From assembly GCA_023665425.1 (NCBI GenBank), contig JAMPDX010000003.1:1-64000 (forward strand): DNA of 64,000 nucleotides, in the 5' to 3' direction. This document shows, piece by piece, positions 16,524-25,228 of the stretch. Source of the stretch: Muribaculaceae bacterium. GTDB lineage: Bacteria; Bacteroidota; Bacteroidia; Bacteroidales; Muribaculaceae. The translations under genes and the position numbers were made by a program. Within the stretch, counting starts at the first letter, position 1. Every line of letters begins with the position of its first letter. The notes beneath the pieces were generated by a model. The model did no database searches, was not told the origin of the DNA, and was given only the letters and a program-made list of their open reading frames with translations.

Positions 16524-17481
16524 CGTGCATAAAAAGAGAGTTACACTATTAGTGCCGGCATACAATGAGCAGGACGCACTCCCCCACTTCATCAATCGTG
16601 TGAAGGAGGTGATAACACCTCTTGAAGATCGTTACGACTTTGAACTTCTCTTTATTAATGATGGAAGTACCGACGACACACTCTCTCTGCTTAAAGCCAT
16701 GCGCCTGAAAGATGCGCGAGTAAATTTTCTGGATATGTCGCGCAATTATGGCAAAGAGGTGGGTATGTTGGCCGGCTTTGACCATGCCTCCGGCGACTGC
16801 GTGATAACTCTCGATGCCGATCTACAAGAGCCTCCGGAGATAATACCACAAATGTTGGCCAAATGGGAGGAGGGATATGATGACGTGTATGGGCGGCGTA
16901 CAGGCACCAAACAGAAATTTCTTAAGCGCACCACTTCTCGCCTGTATCATAAGCTCTTGGCCGGCATGAGCCGCGATGTAGATTTTAACGATAATGCAGG
17001 AGACTTCCGCCTGCTCGACCGTAAGTGCATCGATGCTCTCTGCCAACTGCGTGAGTCACAGCGTTATACCAAAGGACTGTATGAAGTGATGGGGTTCCGC
17101 AAGACTCCGGTAGACTATGTGGTTTCAGAGCGCGTAGCCGGCAACTCCAAGTGGAGCGCCGGCAAGCTCATAAGTTTGGCTATAGATGGCATAACGTCGC
17201 ACTCCGTAGTACCCCTCCGATTAGCCTCATATATGGGATTAATAGTCTCACTTTGCGCATTTATATACCTTATGGTGGTGATAATCAAGGCTCTGATATG
17301 GGGGGATGCCGTCCTGGGCTACCCCACTATAGTATCTCTCATACTCTTCATCGGAGGATTTATTCTCCTCTCATTGGGTATCATAGGCGAATATTTGGGG
17401 CGCATATTCATGGAGACTAAAAACCGGCCTATATATTTCCTTAATTCTATAAACGACGAAGATGCTGACAATAAACATTGA
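16516..17481 (+). CDS. GT2 glycosyltransferase, GtrB/DPM-like, membrane-anchored
   Basis: A 321-residue enzyme with a GT-A fold (about 8-230): [43 protein letters not shown] with the DxD-type metal site, [12 protein letters not shown], and two C-terminal transmembrane helices (about 238-262 and 272-300). It probably charges polyprenyl phosphate with a sugar, like GtrB, ArnC or DPM1. The next gene encodes a GtrA-type membrane protein, the usual partner that may flip such lipid-linked sugars. It overlaps engB by 8 bp. Confidence 0.88.
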   Translation: MSDVHKKRVTLLVPAYNEQDALPHFINRVKEVITPLEDRYDFELLFINDGSTDDTLSLLKAMRLKDARVNFLDMSRNYGKEVGMLAGFDHASGDCVITLDADLQEPPEIIPQMLAKWEEGYDDVYGRRTGTKQKFLKRTTSRLYHKLLAGMSRDVDFNDNAGDFRLLDRKCIDALCQLRESQRYTKGLYEVMGFRKTPVDYVVSERVAGNSKWSAGKLISLAIDGITSHSVVPLRLASYMGLIVSLCAFIYLMVVIIKALIWGDAVLGYPTIVSLILFIGGFILLSLGIIGEYLGRIFMETKNRPIYFLNSINDEDADNKH

Positions 17482-17501
17482 TTTGTGCATCCTGACTTGA
17501 C

Positions 17502-17933
17502 ATGAAGCAACAGTTAAATAAGGCAATCAACGGCAATTCTCGCATGAGCGAGATACTGCGGTTTGGCATGGTGGGTGGCTTTGCAACCGTACTCCAGTAT
17601 GTCATCTACTTAGTATTCGTAAAAGCTGTGGGTGTACCAGCCGTGGTGAGCACAATGATAAGCTACGCCATAAGTTTTATCTTTAACTTCATTCTATCTA
17701 CCCTCTTCACTTTCCATACCAAACCTAATGCCAAGAAGGGGTTAGGGTTTACAATCAGTCATCTCATCAATATGGGATGCCAGACCGGTTTCGTAGCTAT
17801 TTTCAAAGGGTTGTTAGGACCCGAGCTTGCACTGCTGCCCGCCTTGGCGATATGCATACCTCTCAACTATATCCTGGTACGATTTGCCCTGACCAACCAT
17901 CGCTTCGAGTCAAAAAAGAAGACAGGCAAGTGA
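17502..17933 (+). CDS. GtrA-like membrane protein
   Basis: A 143-residue protein with four predicted transmembrane helices (about 18-38, 42-66, 82-104 and 110-132), short loops and a basic C-terminus. It matches the GtrA/DPMS family, which often sits next to GtrB-type transferases and is proposed to translocate polyprenyl-phosphate sugars. FGMVGGFATVLQYVIYLV and FNFILSTLFTF are family-like. It starts 20 bp after the glycosyltransferase. Confidence 0.85.
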   Translation: MKQQLNKAINGNSRMSEILRFGMVGGFATVLQYVIYLVFVKAVGVPAVVSTMISYAISFIFNFILSTLFTFHTKPNAKKGLGFTISHLINMGCQTGFVAIFKGLLGPELALLPALAICIPLNYILVRFALTNHRFESKKKTGK

Positions 17934-17954
17934 TATTTACTAATGAAATATAAA

Positions 17955-17998
17955 CAGGCCCCAAGTCATGGAATAATATGAGTTGGGGCCTGATTTAA
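17955..17998 (+). terminator. Terminator after the engB-GT2-gtrA operon
   Basis: CAGGCCCCAA (17955-17964) pairs with TTGGGGCCTG (17983-17992), a 10-bp stem with an 18-nt loop, followed by ATTTAAT. It lies between convergent genes and may serve luxS on the other strand as well. Confidence 0.75.
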
Positions 17999-18015
17999 TA
18001 GTTGTAGAGTCCGGT

Positions 18016-18492
18016 TCAATCGGGATATACCGTGGGACAATTGGGGGCAGAAAGCACTTTGAGGTAGCGAGCAGCCACTATACGCGCTTCCGGTAGATTC
18101 ATGAGTAAATAATTGCCACAGTCGCGTGGTGTGGCTCCCGGCACTATTCCCTCGTATGTACTGACAAACTCAAATACTTCGCGCAACAAGGGGATTATAT
18201 CGCTACTCTCGAGATGCCCTTTGAGTATTAGATAGTTGCCTGTGCAGCAACCCATCGGGCCCCAATATATTACCTTCTCAGACCAATCAGGATGATTTCT
18301 CAGGTAAGTGGCAGCCAGATGCTCAATGACGTGGAGCGCCGAGATGGAAAGGGCCGGCTCGCGGTTGGGCATTGTCATGCGACAGTCGAAGGTTGTGAGC
18401 TCATAGTCGCCAGCCATGACATCGCGTCTGCTGACATACACGCCGGGCATCAGTGTAAGGTGATTAATAGTGAAACTTGGTATCTTCTCCAT
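18016..18492 (-). CDS. luxS: S-ribosylhomocysteine lyase LuxS
   Basis: A 158-residue metalloenzyme that splits S-ribosylhomocysteine into homocysteine and the AI-2 precursor DPD. The HxxEH motif is HVIEH (His54, Glu57, His58), the nucleophilic Cys is in GPMGCCTG (Cys82), and the third metal ligand is in RDCGNYLLMN (Cys125). All active-site residues are present. It starts 10 bp after mtnN, the enzyme that makes its substrate. Confidence 0.95.
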   Translation of the reverse strand: MEKIPSFTINHLTLMPGVYVSRRDVMAGDYELTTFDCRMTMPNREPALSISALHVIEHLAATYLRNHPDWSEKVIYWGPMGCCTGNYLILKGHLESSDIIPLLREVFEFVSTYEGIVPGATPRDCGNYLLMNLPEARIVAARYLKVLSAPNCPTVYPD

Positions 18493-18502
18493 AGCCGGCT
18501 GT

Positions 18503-19189
18503 TTAAATCTTTTGTAATATGGCTGTCAGGGCCCCGAAAGTCTCCTTGGGAGCATCACTCCAGAAGCTCTGATACTGGCTAATGTTCTCCTCCTCACCGG
18601 GAGTGTCGCTTATGACTCGCAGTATATTGAAGGGCACTCCGCGCAACACACATACTTGAGCTATGGATGCGGACTCCATATCTACGGCCATCACATCCGG
18701 GAAGTGAGAGCGTATCTCCTTGACTTCCTGAGCTTGTGAAATGAACTTATCGCCGGAGCAAATCAAGCCGAACTTTGTCTTGTCACCGGCCGGCATGAGC
18801 TCACGCGCAATATCTATTATCTTCTGCCAGGGCTTGAGATACAGTGGGAATCCGGAAGCGGCACCATACTCTGTGCCGGGTCCACACCACACATCATGAT
18901 AAGCCACGGCATCAGCCACAAGCAAGTCGAGTACATGTGTTTGGCCAGCCCCTCCGGCTACACCGGTATTGATGATATAGTCCGGGTGGAAACTGTCGAG
19001 CAGAGTCAGTGTGCCGATAGCAGAATTTACCTTGCCTATGCCGCAATGCATAGCAATAATCCCGTGGCGACCCAAGGTGCCGGTATGAAACTTAAAACCG
19101 TTTATTTCAGTAGGTTCTTGAAGATCTTCAAGCAGCGGAAGGAGCAGGTCGAGCTCCTTGTCCATAGCCACAATTATGCCTATTATCAT
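18503..19189 (-). CDS. mtnN: 5'-methylthioadenosine/S-adenosylhomocysteine nucleosidase
   Basis: A 228-residue nucleosidase that removes adenine from MTA and SAH, feeding LuxS in the activated methyl cycle. MIIGIIVAMDKE places the catalytic Glu12, and AVDMESASIAQVC and RVISDTPG carry the ribose-binding Glu and the catalytic Asp. The start is ATG 19189. The open frame extends to 19432, but that extension crosses the promoters and runs antisense into the next gene, and its residues look non-coding. It forms an mtnN-luxS operon. Confidence 0.93.
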   Translation of the reverse strand: MIIGIIVAMDKELDLLLPLLEDLQEPTEINGFKFHTGTLGRHGIIAMHCGIGKVNSAIGTLTLLDSFHPDYIINTGVAGGAGQTHVLDLLVADAVAYHDVWCGPGTEYGAASGFPLYLKPWQKIIDIARELMPAGDKTKFGLICSGDKFISQAQEVKEIRSHFPDVMAVDMESASIAQVCVLRGVPFNILRVISDTPGEEENISQYQSFWSDAPKETFGALTAILQKI

Positions 19190-19236
19190 AGTCTCATCAC
19201 TTTTCTGAGCCCCATGCAGGGCCGCATAATAATCTG

Positions 19237-19268
19237 CAAATTTACGAATAATTTGTAATTTACACAAA
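19237..19268 (-). promoter_or_regulatory. Promoter of mtnN-luxS
   Basis: On the minus strand TTTG (19265-19268) and TAAATTTG (19237-19244) are 20 bp apart, 47 bp before the mtnN ATG. It interleaves with the divergent promoter of the yciO-like gene. Confidence 0.75.
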
Positions 19269-19283
19269 AAACAACTAACTTTG
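19252..19283 (+). promoter_or_regulatory. Promoter of the yciO-like gene
   Basis: TTTG (19252-19255) and TAACTTTG (19276-19283) are 20 bp apart, 19 bp before the ATG at 19303. It overlaps the mtnN promoter on the other strand. Confidence 0.75.
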
Positions 19284-19302
19284 GCATAAAATTGACAACA
19301 TA

Positions 19303-19908
19303 ATGGATACCTTTCAGATATGGGGCAATGCATTGAGTGAGCGTCAGGCTCGGGATTTTGCATCTCGACTTGATGATGGGCAACTGATGATTTACCCCAC
19401 CGATACTCTATATGCCATAGGCTGTGATGCACTGAATACTAAGGCCATAGAGCACTTGTGCCGCGTGCAAGGGCTCAATCCGGAGAAGATTAGCCTCTCA
19501 ATTATTTGCCGTGACATATCGCAGGCTGCGGAATACGCGCGTATCGACAATAAGGGGTTTAAACTCCTTAAAGAGCACAGCCCGGGGCCCTTCACATTTA
19601 TTTTTAAGGCCAACAGCACACTGCCCAAGGCATTCAAGGGGCGCAAACAGGTAGGTATTCGTATTCCTGATTGCGAGGCCCCCAAACAGATAGTCGAGGC
19701 TTTGGGGCGCCCGATACTCACTGCCAGCATCCATGCCGATGAGGAGGACTACACTATAAACCCGGAGCTGATAGCCGAAAGCTATGCATACAAAGCTGAT
19801 TTCATCCTTGTCGGTGACGAAGCTGTTGCCGAACCTTCCACCATCGTGGACTGCTCAGGCTCAGAACCTGAAATATTGCGCCAAGGTAAGGGCCGGCTCA
19901 GCTTATAA
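19303..19908 (+). CDS. Sua5/YciO/YrdC-family protein, YciO-like
   Basis: A 201-residue protein with the YrdC fold. YPTDTLYAIGCDALN and KISLSIICRDISQAAEYARI match the nucleotide- and threonine-binding region, GPFTFIFKA and VGIRIPDCEAP follow, and it ends DCSGSEPEILRQGKGRL. The overall layout is closer to E. coli YciO than to TsaC. It may be an L-threonylcarbamoyladenylate synthase for tRNA t6A or a YciO relative of weaker activity. Confidence 0.85.
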   Translation: MDTFQIWGNALSERQARDFASRLDDGQLMIYPTDTLYAIGCDALNTKAIEHLCRVQGLNPEKISLSIICRDISQAAEYARIDNKGFKLLKEHSPGPFTFIFKANSTLPKAFKGRKQVGIRIPDCEAPKQIVEALGRPILTASIHADEEDYTINPELIAESYAYKADFILVGDEAVAEPSTIVDCSGSEPEILRQGKGRLSL

Positions 19909-19960
19909 CCAATGATATAGGTTGGGTTAAAGTCGCGGGATAAAAAGTTGCTCTGTAATT

Positions 19961-19990
19961 TTTGATTATGGAAATTTTTCTGTAATTTTG
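19961..19990 (+). promoter_or_regulatory. Promoter of mdh
   Basis: TTTG (19961-19964) and TAATTTTG (19983-19990) are 18 bp apart, giving mdh a leader of about 165 nt. I saw no recognisable riboswitch in that leader. Confidence 0.6.
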
Positions 19991-20161
19991 TTGTCGAATA
20001 CAACTTTCACTCTATTAGAGGCGTTATATCTGGAGTTGAGAGTCATTGGCATAATTGTCACATATCCGGCAGCGCAACTCATCGCACAGCCCACAGTGGC
20101 AAGCCGCCAATGCAACCTAAAAAAATAACCCAAAACACAATACATTAAAAATCAAAAGATT

Positions 20162-21091
20162 ATGTCAAAAGTAACAGTTGTCGGCGCCGGTAATGTAGGT
20201 GCTACAGCAGCCAACGTGATGGCCATCCGCGAGGTAGCCGATGAGGTAGTAATGATTGATATCAAGGAAGGTGTGTCTGAAGGCAAAGCCATGGATATGA
20301 TGCAGACTGCCAACTTGCTGGACATGAACACTCGTATCACCGGTGTCACTAACGATTATGCCGCTACTGCCGGCTCAGACGTTGTTGTCATCACTTCAGG
20401 TATACCCCGTAAGCCCGGTATGACCCGCGAAGAGCTCATAGGAGTGAATGCCGGTATCGTTAAGCAGGTGACTGAGAGCATCCTGGCTCACAGCCCCAAC
20501 GCTGTAATAGTATGTGTATCTAACCCCATGGATACCATGACTTACCTCATCCATAAGATTTCCGGTCTGCCCAAGAACCGCATCATCGGTATGGGTGGCG
20601 CACTCGACTCAAGCCGCTTCAAATACTATATGAGCAAAGCCCTCAACGCTAACCCCAATGAGGTGGAAGGCTTCGTAATCGGTGGCCACGGCGACACTAC
20701 TATGATACCTATGAAGCGCTTCGCTACTTACCGCGGTATCCCCGTGAGCGAGCTGCTGTCTGCTGAGGTTCTCGACAAGGTTTGCGCAGACACTATGGTG
20801 GGTGGTGCTACTCTCACCAAGCTGCTCGGCACAAGCGCATGGTATGCTCCCGGCGCTGCTGCAGCTGAGGTAGTTGAAGCTGTAATCCACGACCAGAAAG
20901 CAATGATCCCCTGCTCAGCTCTGCTCGAAGGCGAATATGGCGAGAAGGACCTCTGCATCGGTGTGCCCTGTATCCTCGGCAAGAACGGTATCGAAAAGAT
21001 TTGTGAACTCAACCTCAATGAGGAGGAGAAAGAGCTGTTCGCAAAGAGCGCAGCCGCAGTACACAAGACAAACGCTGCTCTCCCCTGCTAA
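20162..21091 (+). CDS. mdh: Malate dehydrogenase (LDH-like, NAD-dependent)
   Basis: A 309-residue enzyme interconverting malate and oxaloacetate. The Rossmann motif is VGAGNVGATAA (7-17), and Asp33 (MIDIKEG) ends beta-2, indicating NAD specificity. Arg residues in IPRKPGMTREEL form the substrate loop (Arg-Lys-Pro-Gly-Met is the malate-type loop), and GGHGDTTMIPM carries the catalytic His. It is a single-gene unit with its own promoter and terminator. Codon use is strongly biased, as in highly expressed genes. Confidence 0.95.
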   Translation: MSKVTVVGAGNVGATAANVMAIREVADEVVMIDIKEGVSEGKAMDMMQTANLLDMNTRITGVTNDYAATAGSDVVVITSGIPRKPGMTREELIGVNAGIVKQVTESILAHSPNAVIVCVSNPMDTMTYLIHKISGLPKNRIIGMGGALDSSRFKYYMSKALNANPNEVEGFVIGGHGDTTMIPMKRFATYRGIPVSELLSAEVLDKVCADTMVGGATLTKLLGTSAWYAPGAAAAEVVEAVIHDQKAMIPCSALLEGEYGEKDLCIGVPCILGKNGIEKICELNLNEEEKELFAKSAAAVHKTNAALPC

Positions 21092-21145
21092 GCAATACCC
21101 GTTGCATCAAACTGCAATAAGGCTTAATTAATAAACTCCAACACT

Positions 21146-21190
21146 CACCGCTCCATGGAATGAATACCTTTCCTTGGAGCGGTGTCTTAT
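21146..21190 (+). terminator. Terminator after mdh
   Basis: CACCGCTCCA (21146-21155) pairs perfectly with TGGAGCGGTG (21175-21184) around a 19-nt loop and is followed by TCTTAT. Confidence 0.8.
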
Positions 21191-21272
21191 CAGGCAAAGA
21201 ACCCTTTTCCAAACATTTTACCACGGAAAAGTGTTTTGTAATAAAATGTAAATAGACTATAATCTACCTCAA

Positions 21273-21776
21273 ATGAATATAAAGACAATTTTGATATGCG
21301 CATTGGCCGCATTAAGCTTATGTTGGACTTCATGCACTAACAATCGTGCCAAGAATGATTCCATTGAAAAAGCTGACTCTTTGGCAGCGGCCGCTATGGG
21401 ACCCACAAAGAGTGCTGACACTATTCCATATGAATATTTTGAGGAAGTGCCTGTACCGGTTGACGGCGAAACAGACCCGAGCACAATGGAGGCGATAAAC
21501 GGCAAGATTCCCTTCGTAGTAGACTTCTCAGCTACATGGTGTGAGCCATGCCAAAGGCTGAAGCCATACTTCAAGCAATATGCTGAGACATTCAAAGGGC
21601 AAGCTAAATTTGTGACAGTTGATATAGATGAACACCCGGAGTTGGCAAAGAAATATGGCGTTGAGGCAGTGCCTACTGTGATAATCTTTGCTGACCAATC
21701 AATGACACAAGAGCTCTTTAGAGTAACAGGCTTTGCACCACAACAGATTGAAGAAGCTCTAATGGATAATCTTTAG
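21273..21776 (+). CDS. Thioredoxin-fold lipoprotein
   Basis: A 167-residue protein with a lipoprotein signal (hydrophobic run to CWTSC, acylated Cys about 21) followed by a roughly 35-residue linker and a thioredoxin domain (about 68-167). The active site is WCEPCQRLKPYF and the cis-Pro loop is AVPTVIIF. CEPC instead of CGPC would alter redox potential. It faces the periplasm or cell surface and probably reduces or isomerises disulfides in exported proteins. A flavin reductase-like gene follows after 45 bp. Confidence 0.88.
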   Translation: MNIKTILICALAALSLCWTSCTNNRAKNDSIEKADSLAAAAMGPTKSADTIPYEYFEEVPVPVDGETDPSTMEAINGKIPFVVDFSATWCEPCQRLKPYFKQYAETFKGQAKFVTVDIDEHPELAKKYGVEAVPTVIIFADQSMTQELFRVTGFAPQQIEEALMDNL

Positions 21777-21821
21777 CGGACTTAATAGCTCTAATGTAAA
21801 TCATATCAATATGACAACAAT

Positions 21822-22352
21822 ATGACAACACTAAAACAACTTAATCCTACAGAGATAGATGGTAAACTAATTGATATGATCGGCAATCAATGGATGCTGG
21901 TTACATCAGGTAACGTCGACTCATTCAACATGATGACAGCCTCATGGGGATTTTTGGGATATATATGGGGATTTCCGGCAGCAATGTGTGTAGTGAGACC
22001 CACCAGATTTACAAAAGAGTGGATCGATAAAACTAACTCATACACGCTGACATTCTTCCCCGAGAAATATAAAAAGGTGTTACAGAAATTAGGCACAATG
22101 AGTGGTCGCGACATGGATAAGATGCACGACTCCGGCCTCACACCCATGCAACTTCCTACCGGCGATGTTGGATATGAAGAGGCAACATTGACAATCGTCT
22201 GTCGTGTGGCCTATTCACAAGAGATGACAGAAAGCTCATTCCATGACAAGAGTATCATGCCCCGTTGGTACCCCCTTGGGGGCAAAGACCTGCACACTAT
22301 GTACATAGGCCAGATCACAGCCGCCTTCCTTAAGAAAAGTTCCCTCTTCTGA
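21822..22352 (+). CDS. Flavin reductase-like FMN-binding protein
   Basis: A 176-residue protein of the flavin reductase-like split-barrel family. WMLVTSGNVDSFNMMTASWGFLGYIWGFPAAMCVVRPTRFT (read in parts) fits the FMN-binding core, followed by YTLTFFPEKYKKVLQKLGTMSGRDMDK. Many anaerobes have such a stand-alone protein of unknown partner. ATG 21822 is used; an ATG 11 bp upstream is out of frame and closes at once. Confidence 0.85.
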   Translation: MTTLKQLNPTEIDGKLIDMIGNQWMLVTSGNVDSFNMMTASWGFLGYIWGFPAAMCVVRPTRFTKEWIDKTNSYTLTFFPEKYKKVLQKLGTMSGRDMDKMHDSGLTPMQLPTGDVGYEEATLTIVCRVAYSQEMTESSFHDKSIMPRWYPLGGKDLHTMYIGQITAAFLKKSSLF

Positions 22353-22405
22353 CCCATTACCATCACTCGCAATACTCCGATCCGAAATCCTCATATCCAT
22401 ACAAT

Positions 22406-22437
22406 AAGCCGACTTTTATTTTTAAGTCGGCTTTTTA
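22406..22437 (+). terminator. Terminator after the flavin reductase-like gene
   Basis: AAGCCGACTT (22406-22415) pairs with AAGTCGGCTT (22424-22433), followed by TTTT. It is a canonical intrinsic terminator. Confidence 0.88.
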
Positions 22438-22512
22438 AGGTTGATAGCCCAGCACCGACCGAACATAGTTACATCAACCGTCATACACCCGCACTCTTTT
22501 TTGTTTGCAGTC

Positions 22513-22598
22513 GCGGCGGGTTTGTAACTCGACGCAGGTTTTGCAAGTACTCCGTTAATAAATCCGGAGACACAGGCGTCGGATCACAAACCCGACGC
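22513..22598. repeat. Palindromic element between convergent genes
   Basis: Two inverted 23-mers, 22513-22535 and 22576-22598, each themselves close to palindromic (GCGTCGGGTTTGTGATCCGACGC in the right-arm complement). Between them a smaller inverted repeat pairs CTCCG with CGGAG. The 389-bp gap 22353-22741 contains this element and the two terminators of the flanking convergent genes, and nothing coding. Confidence 0.75.
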
Positions 22599-22644
22599 AA
22601 CTACAAGTTGAAGTGGGGTTGAAAGGGTAGGCATATATGCGATG

Positions 22645-22689
22645 TGGGGAAAAACTTTAGAGGCGAATACCGTGTGTGGTATTCGCCTC
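22645..22689 (-). terminator. Terminator of the exbB-exbD-exbD-tonB operon
   Basis: GAGGCGAATACC (22660-22671) pairs perfectly with GGTATTCGCCTC (22678-22689) around a 6-nt loop. On the minus strand the stem is followed by TAAAGTTTTTCC, so it is a strong intrinsic terminator 52 bp after the tonB stop. Confidence 0.9.
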
Positions 22690-22741
22690 AGAGTAAGTAT
22701 GTCTGTGGGAGGACAATCGGAGTTGTCGCTCCTGAGAGGTA

Positions 22742-23632
22742 TTACTGGTTCTGCAGTTTGAAGGTTACGGGGAGTGTGAACTGTGAGCGTACTGCAACAC
22801 CATTGTTCTTACCGGGTTGCCATCTGGGCATCTTGCTTACTACGCGAACAGCTTCCCTATCAAGCTCCTTGTCGACACCACGCGCTACCTTGATACCGGT
22901 GATTGAACCGTCCTTCTCGACTACGAATTGGACGATAACTTTACCGGAGATACCGTTCTGAGCTGCAAGCTCAGGATAACGTAGGTTCTTGCCCAACCAG
23001 CTTGAAAGTGCGCTCTGACCACCGGGGAATGATGCTTGCTGCTCTACAGCGGTAAACACCTTCTCGGGTTCGGGCTGCTTAACAGGCTCAGGCTTCTTTT
23101 CCTCCACTACTGTGGGTTGAGCTACGATAATCGGTTGAGTTTCGATTTGAGCTGAGAGGCTCTTCTCACCTTCTACATTCTGTACACCTACTGTAGACTC
23201 ATCCTTCAGGGTTTCATCTACATTCTTCATTTGCTTATCGGGGTCGGGCTCATCTTTGAAGACAACATCTACAACAGCCTGCTGTGCGATAGCCTCTTCA
23301 ACCGGAGTAGCCTCCTCAATCTCGGGTTCAGGAAGATCAATGATAGGCTCATCTTCCTCCTCGATTTCTACTTCAGCTGCAGCTTGCTTTTGCTCGCGCA
23401 TCTTCGCTGCACGTGCAAGAGCCTCTTCTTCAGCTTTCTTCATATTCTGATAAGAGATATAGCCCCACACGGAGATACCTACGACTACTAAGAGTACGAT
23501 AATACCAATAATAGCCCAGATGTGGCGTTTTCCGCTCTTTTTACGTAGCTGATATGCGCCAAACTCCTTGTTTTTGCCTTCAAATATCAGGTCGCGCCAT
23601 TGTTTCGACGTTAGATTTACTCCTTCTGCCAT
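22742..23632 (-). CDS. tonB: TonB energy-transducing protein
   Basis: A 296-residue protein with a cytoplasmic N-terminus (1-36; KNKEFGAYQLRKKSGKRH is the Bacteroidetes-type start), one transmembrane helix (about 37-58), a long Glu/Pro-rich periplasmic spacer and a C-terminal TonB domain (about 205-296: FPGGQSALSSWLGKNLRYP, GKVIVQFVVEKDGSI, PRWQPGKNNGVAV). It passes proton-motive energy from ExbB/ExbD to outer-membrane receptors, possibly including the barrels at 115 and 51473. It is the last gene of the operon. Confidence 0.93.
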   Translation of the reverse strand: MAEGVNLTSKQWRDLIFEGKNKEFGAYQLRKKSGKRHIWAIIGIIVLLVVVGISVWGYISYQNMKKAEEEALARAAKMREQKQAAAEVEIEEEDEPIIDLPEPEIEEATPVEEAIAQQAVVDVVFKDEPDPDKQMKNVDETLKDESTVGVQNVEGEKSLSAQIETQPIIVAQPTVVEEKKPEPVKQPEPEKVFTAVEQQASFPGGQSALSSWLGKNLRYPELAAQNGISGKVIVQFVVEKDGSITGIKVARGVDKELDREAVRVVSKMPRWQPGKNNGVAVRSQFTLPVTFKLQNQ

Positions 23633-23675
23633 AATTTCATTTAGTCATTTAATTGGTTAATAAATCTAACATTCA

Positions 23676-24431
23676 TTATTTATGACGACGTTGATAATCT
23701 TCGAGAAGGGCCTTGTCCTTAGCATCGAGCTCACCCATCTGATATTTTGCAATCTGATTGATTTGCATTTCATCGAGCAGGGCAACAAGAGAACCATAGT
23801 TGGCGGCGTCGGTAGACTTGATAATGATTACAGGTTTGTCTGTAATGTTCTTGTCGTCACGAGCCTCAGCAGCTAATTTCTCGAATTCCTCTTCGGTAAT
23901 GCTCTTGTTCTTGAGCTGCTCTTTCAAGGCATTAATCTTATCGAGGGTAGCTTTGTTACGCTTTTCGATGTAGGCACGAACACCGTTTGCGCCCTTTTCG
24001 AAAGAAGTCTTAACAATTTTCTCCTGGCCATCGGGGAGTGTTACGGTCACCTTTTCGGGGTCATTGGGGTCGATATTCAAGATATTGACACCTTTGATAT
24101 CCTCGGGAGCACCTTCATAGTAGTATATTTCGGGCACGATATGACCATTAACAGAGTCTACATCCACGCCATTGGCTGCACGCTTGGCATCGATAATGAA
24201 AGTGATACCACTATCTTTGCTTTCCTCAGCCTTCTCAGTATTTTCATTCTGTGCGTTGGATGGGAGTACGATGTTCATGGTTTGAGTCTTGATCATCGTA
24301 GTACAAAGCATGAAGAATGTTATGAGCAACATGTTCATGTCAACCATCGGGGTGAAGTCCACACGGATGGTCATTTTCTTCTGGTGGCTCTTGCCTTTGC
24401 CATTGCCACCGCCATTTTCAATCTGTGCCAT
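23676..24431 (-). CDS. exbD: ExbD-type biopolymer transport protein, second copy
   Basis: A 251-residue protein with a short cytoplasmic N-terminus, one transmembrane helix around VDFTPMVDMNMLLITFFMLCTTM containing the proton-relay Asp, and a large periplasmic domain. It is much longer than E. coli ExbD (141 residues) because of a charged insert of about 100 residues (about 110-200). A C-terminal VIIIKSTDAANYGSLVALLDEMQ block is ExbD-like. It probably forms a heteromeric channel with the neighbouring ExbD and ExbB. Confidence 0.88.
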   Translation of the reverse strand: MAQIENGGGNGKGKSHQKKMTIRVDFTPMVDMNMLLITFFMLCTTMIKTQTMNIVLPSNAQNENTEKAEESKDSGITFIIDAKRAANGVDVDSVNGHIVPEIYYYEGAPEDIKGVNILNIDPNDPEKVTVTLPDGQEKIVKTSFEKGANGVRAYIEKRNKATLDKINALKEQLKNKSITEEEFEKLAAEARDDKNITDKPVIIIKSTDAANYGSLVALLDEMQINQIAKYQMGELDAKDKALLEDYQRRHK

Positions 24432-24437
24432 CTGTGA

Positions 24438-25175
24438 TTATTCCTCCTCTGTTTTAAGTGCAGTCACCAATATGAATTTGTTCTTATCGATAGTCTGCAT
24501 GTTATCCATTACCATGTGCACTACATCAAACGATGTATTCTGGTCGGCCTTGAGGGCGAAGCCCTTACCGGCCATCATATTATCTGTCAGCTTCTTGTTA
24601 GATGAATTGACAGCTGCCTGTATCCACATCTGGAACTCTGTCATGCCCCTTTTGCTTGAACGGTAAGCATCCTTCTCTTCCTGAGTCTGCTTCTTGGTGG
24701 GGATACCGGTGTGGTGGCCGAGATCCTCTTCCTTGCCTGAGATCCAAGCGTCTTGTTCTTCAGGTTTTGCATCCAGGAAGGCCGGGAGTTCATTGAAGGG
24801 AACACCGAAAGAGCCTAATTTGCCAAATGCTTCTCTTTGGTCGTCAGTAAATTTGACTTCCTTTCCGGTCTGCTGAGTGTAAATACTACTCATGTTATCC
24901 AGAAGCTCCATACGCATTTTCTGGTTGGATTCATTCTGGGTGGTGTCATTGTGCATTGTCAGCCAGATTTTACCCTGGGGATTGACAAGGATTTCCACCA
25001 CATTCGTCATTGGCATCTCTTCCTGCGAAACTGAAGGAGGAGTACTGGGCTGGAAAGGCTCCTTAGCCAAGAACGTAGAAGTCAACATGAAGAAGGTCAG
25101 CAGAAGCACAGTCACATCACTCATCGCGGTCATGTCGATGAATGTGCTCTTCTTGTTTTGTTTTACTCTTCCCAT
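24438..25175 (-). CDS. exbD: ExbD-type biopolymer transport protein, first copy
   Basis: A 245-residue paralogue of the next gene. KSTFIDMTAMSDVTVLLLTFFMLTSTFL is the transmembrane segment with the conserved Asp. The periplasmic part is expanded (about 90-190). FALKADQNTSFDVVHMVMDNMQ is the ExbD C-terminal fold. It is separated from the second exbD by 6 bp and from exbB by about 53 bp, so all are in one operon. Confidence 0.88.
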   Translation of the reverse strand: MGRVKQNKKSTFIDMTAMSDVTVLLLTFFMLTSTFLAKEPFQPSTPPSVSQEEMPMTNVVEILVNPQGKIWLTMHNDTTQNESNQKMRMELLDNMSSIYTQQTGKEVKFTDDQREAFGKLGSFGVPFNELPAFLDAKPEEQDAWISGKEEDLGHHTGIPTKKQTQEEKDAYRSSKRGMTEFQMWIQAAVNSSNKKLTDNMMAGKGFALKADQNTSFDVVHMVMDNMQTIDKNKFILVTALKTEEE

Positions 25176-25228
25176 ATTGCTATTAACTTAATTTGGTTTA
25201 TGGTTGTAGTGAATACTTTACCCGCTGA

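Noticed and set aside
19190..19432. N-terminal extension of the mtnN reading frame by 81 residues
   Set aside because: The extension crosses both divergent promoters and runs antisense into the yciO-like gene; the residues are Cys/His-rich and unlike MTA/SAH nucleosidases, while MIIGIIVAMDKE at 19189 is the family start.
20030..20161. Riboswitch in the long mdh leader
   Set aside because: No conserved riboswitch motif could be recognised by eye; a covariance search would be needed to support one.
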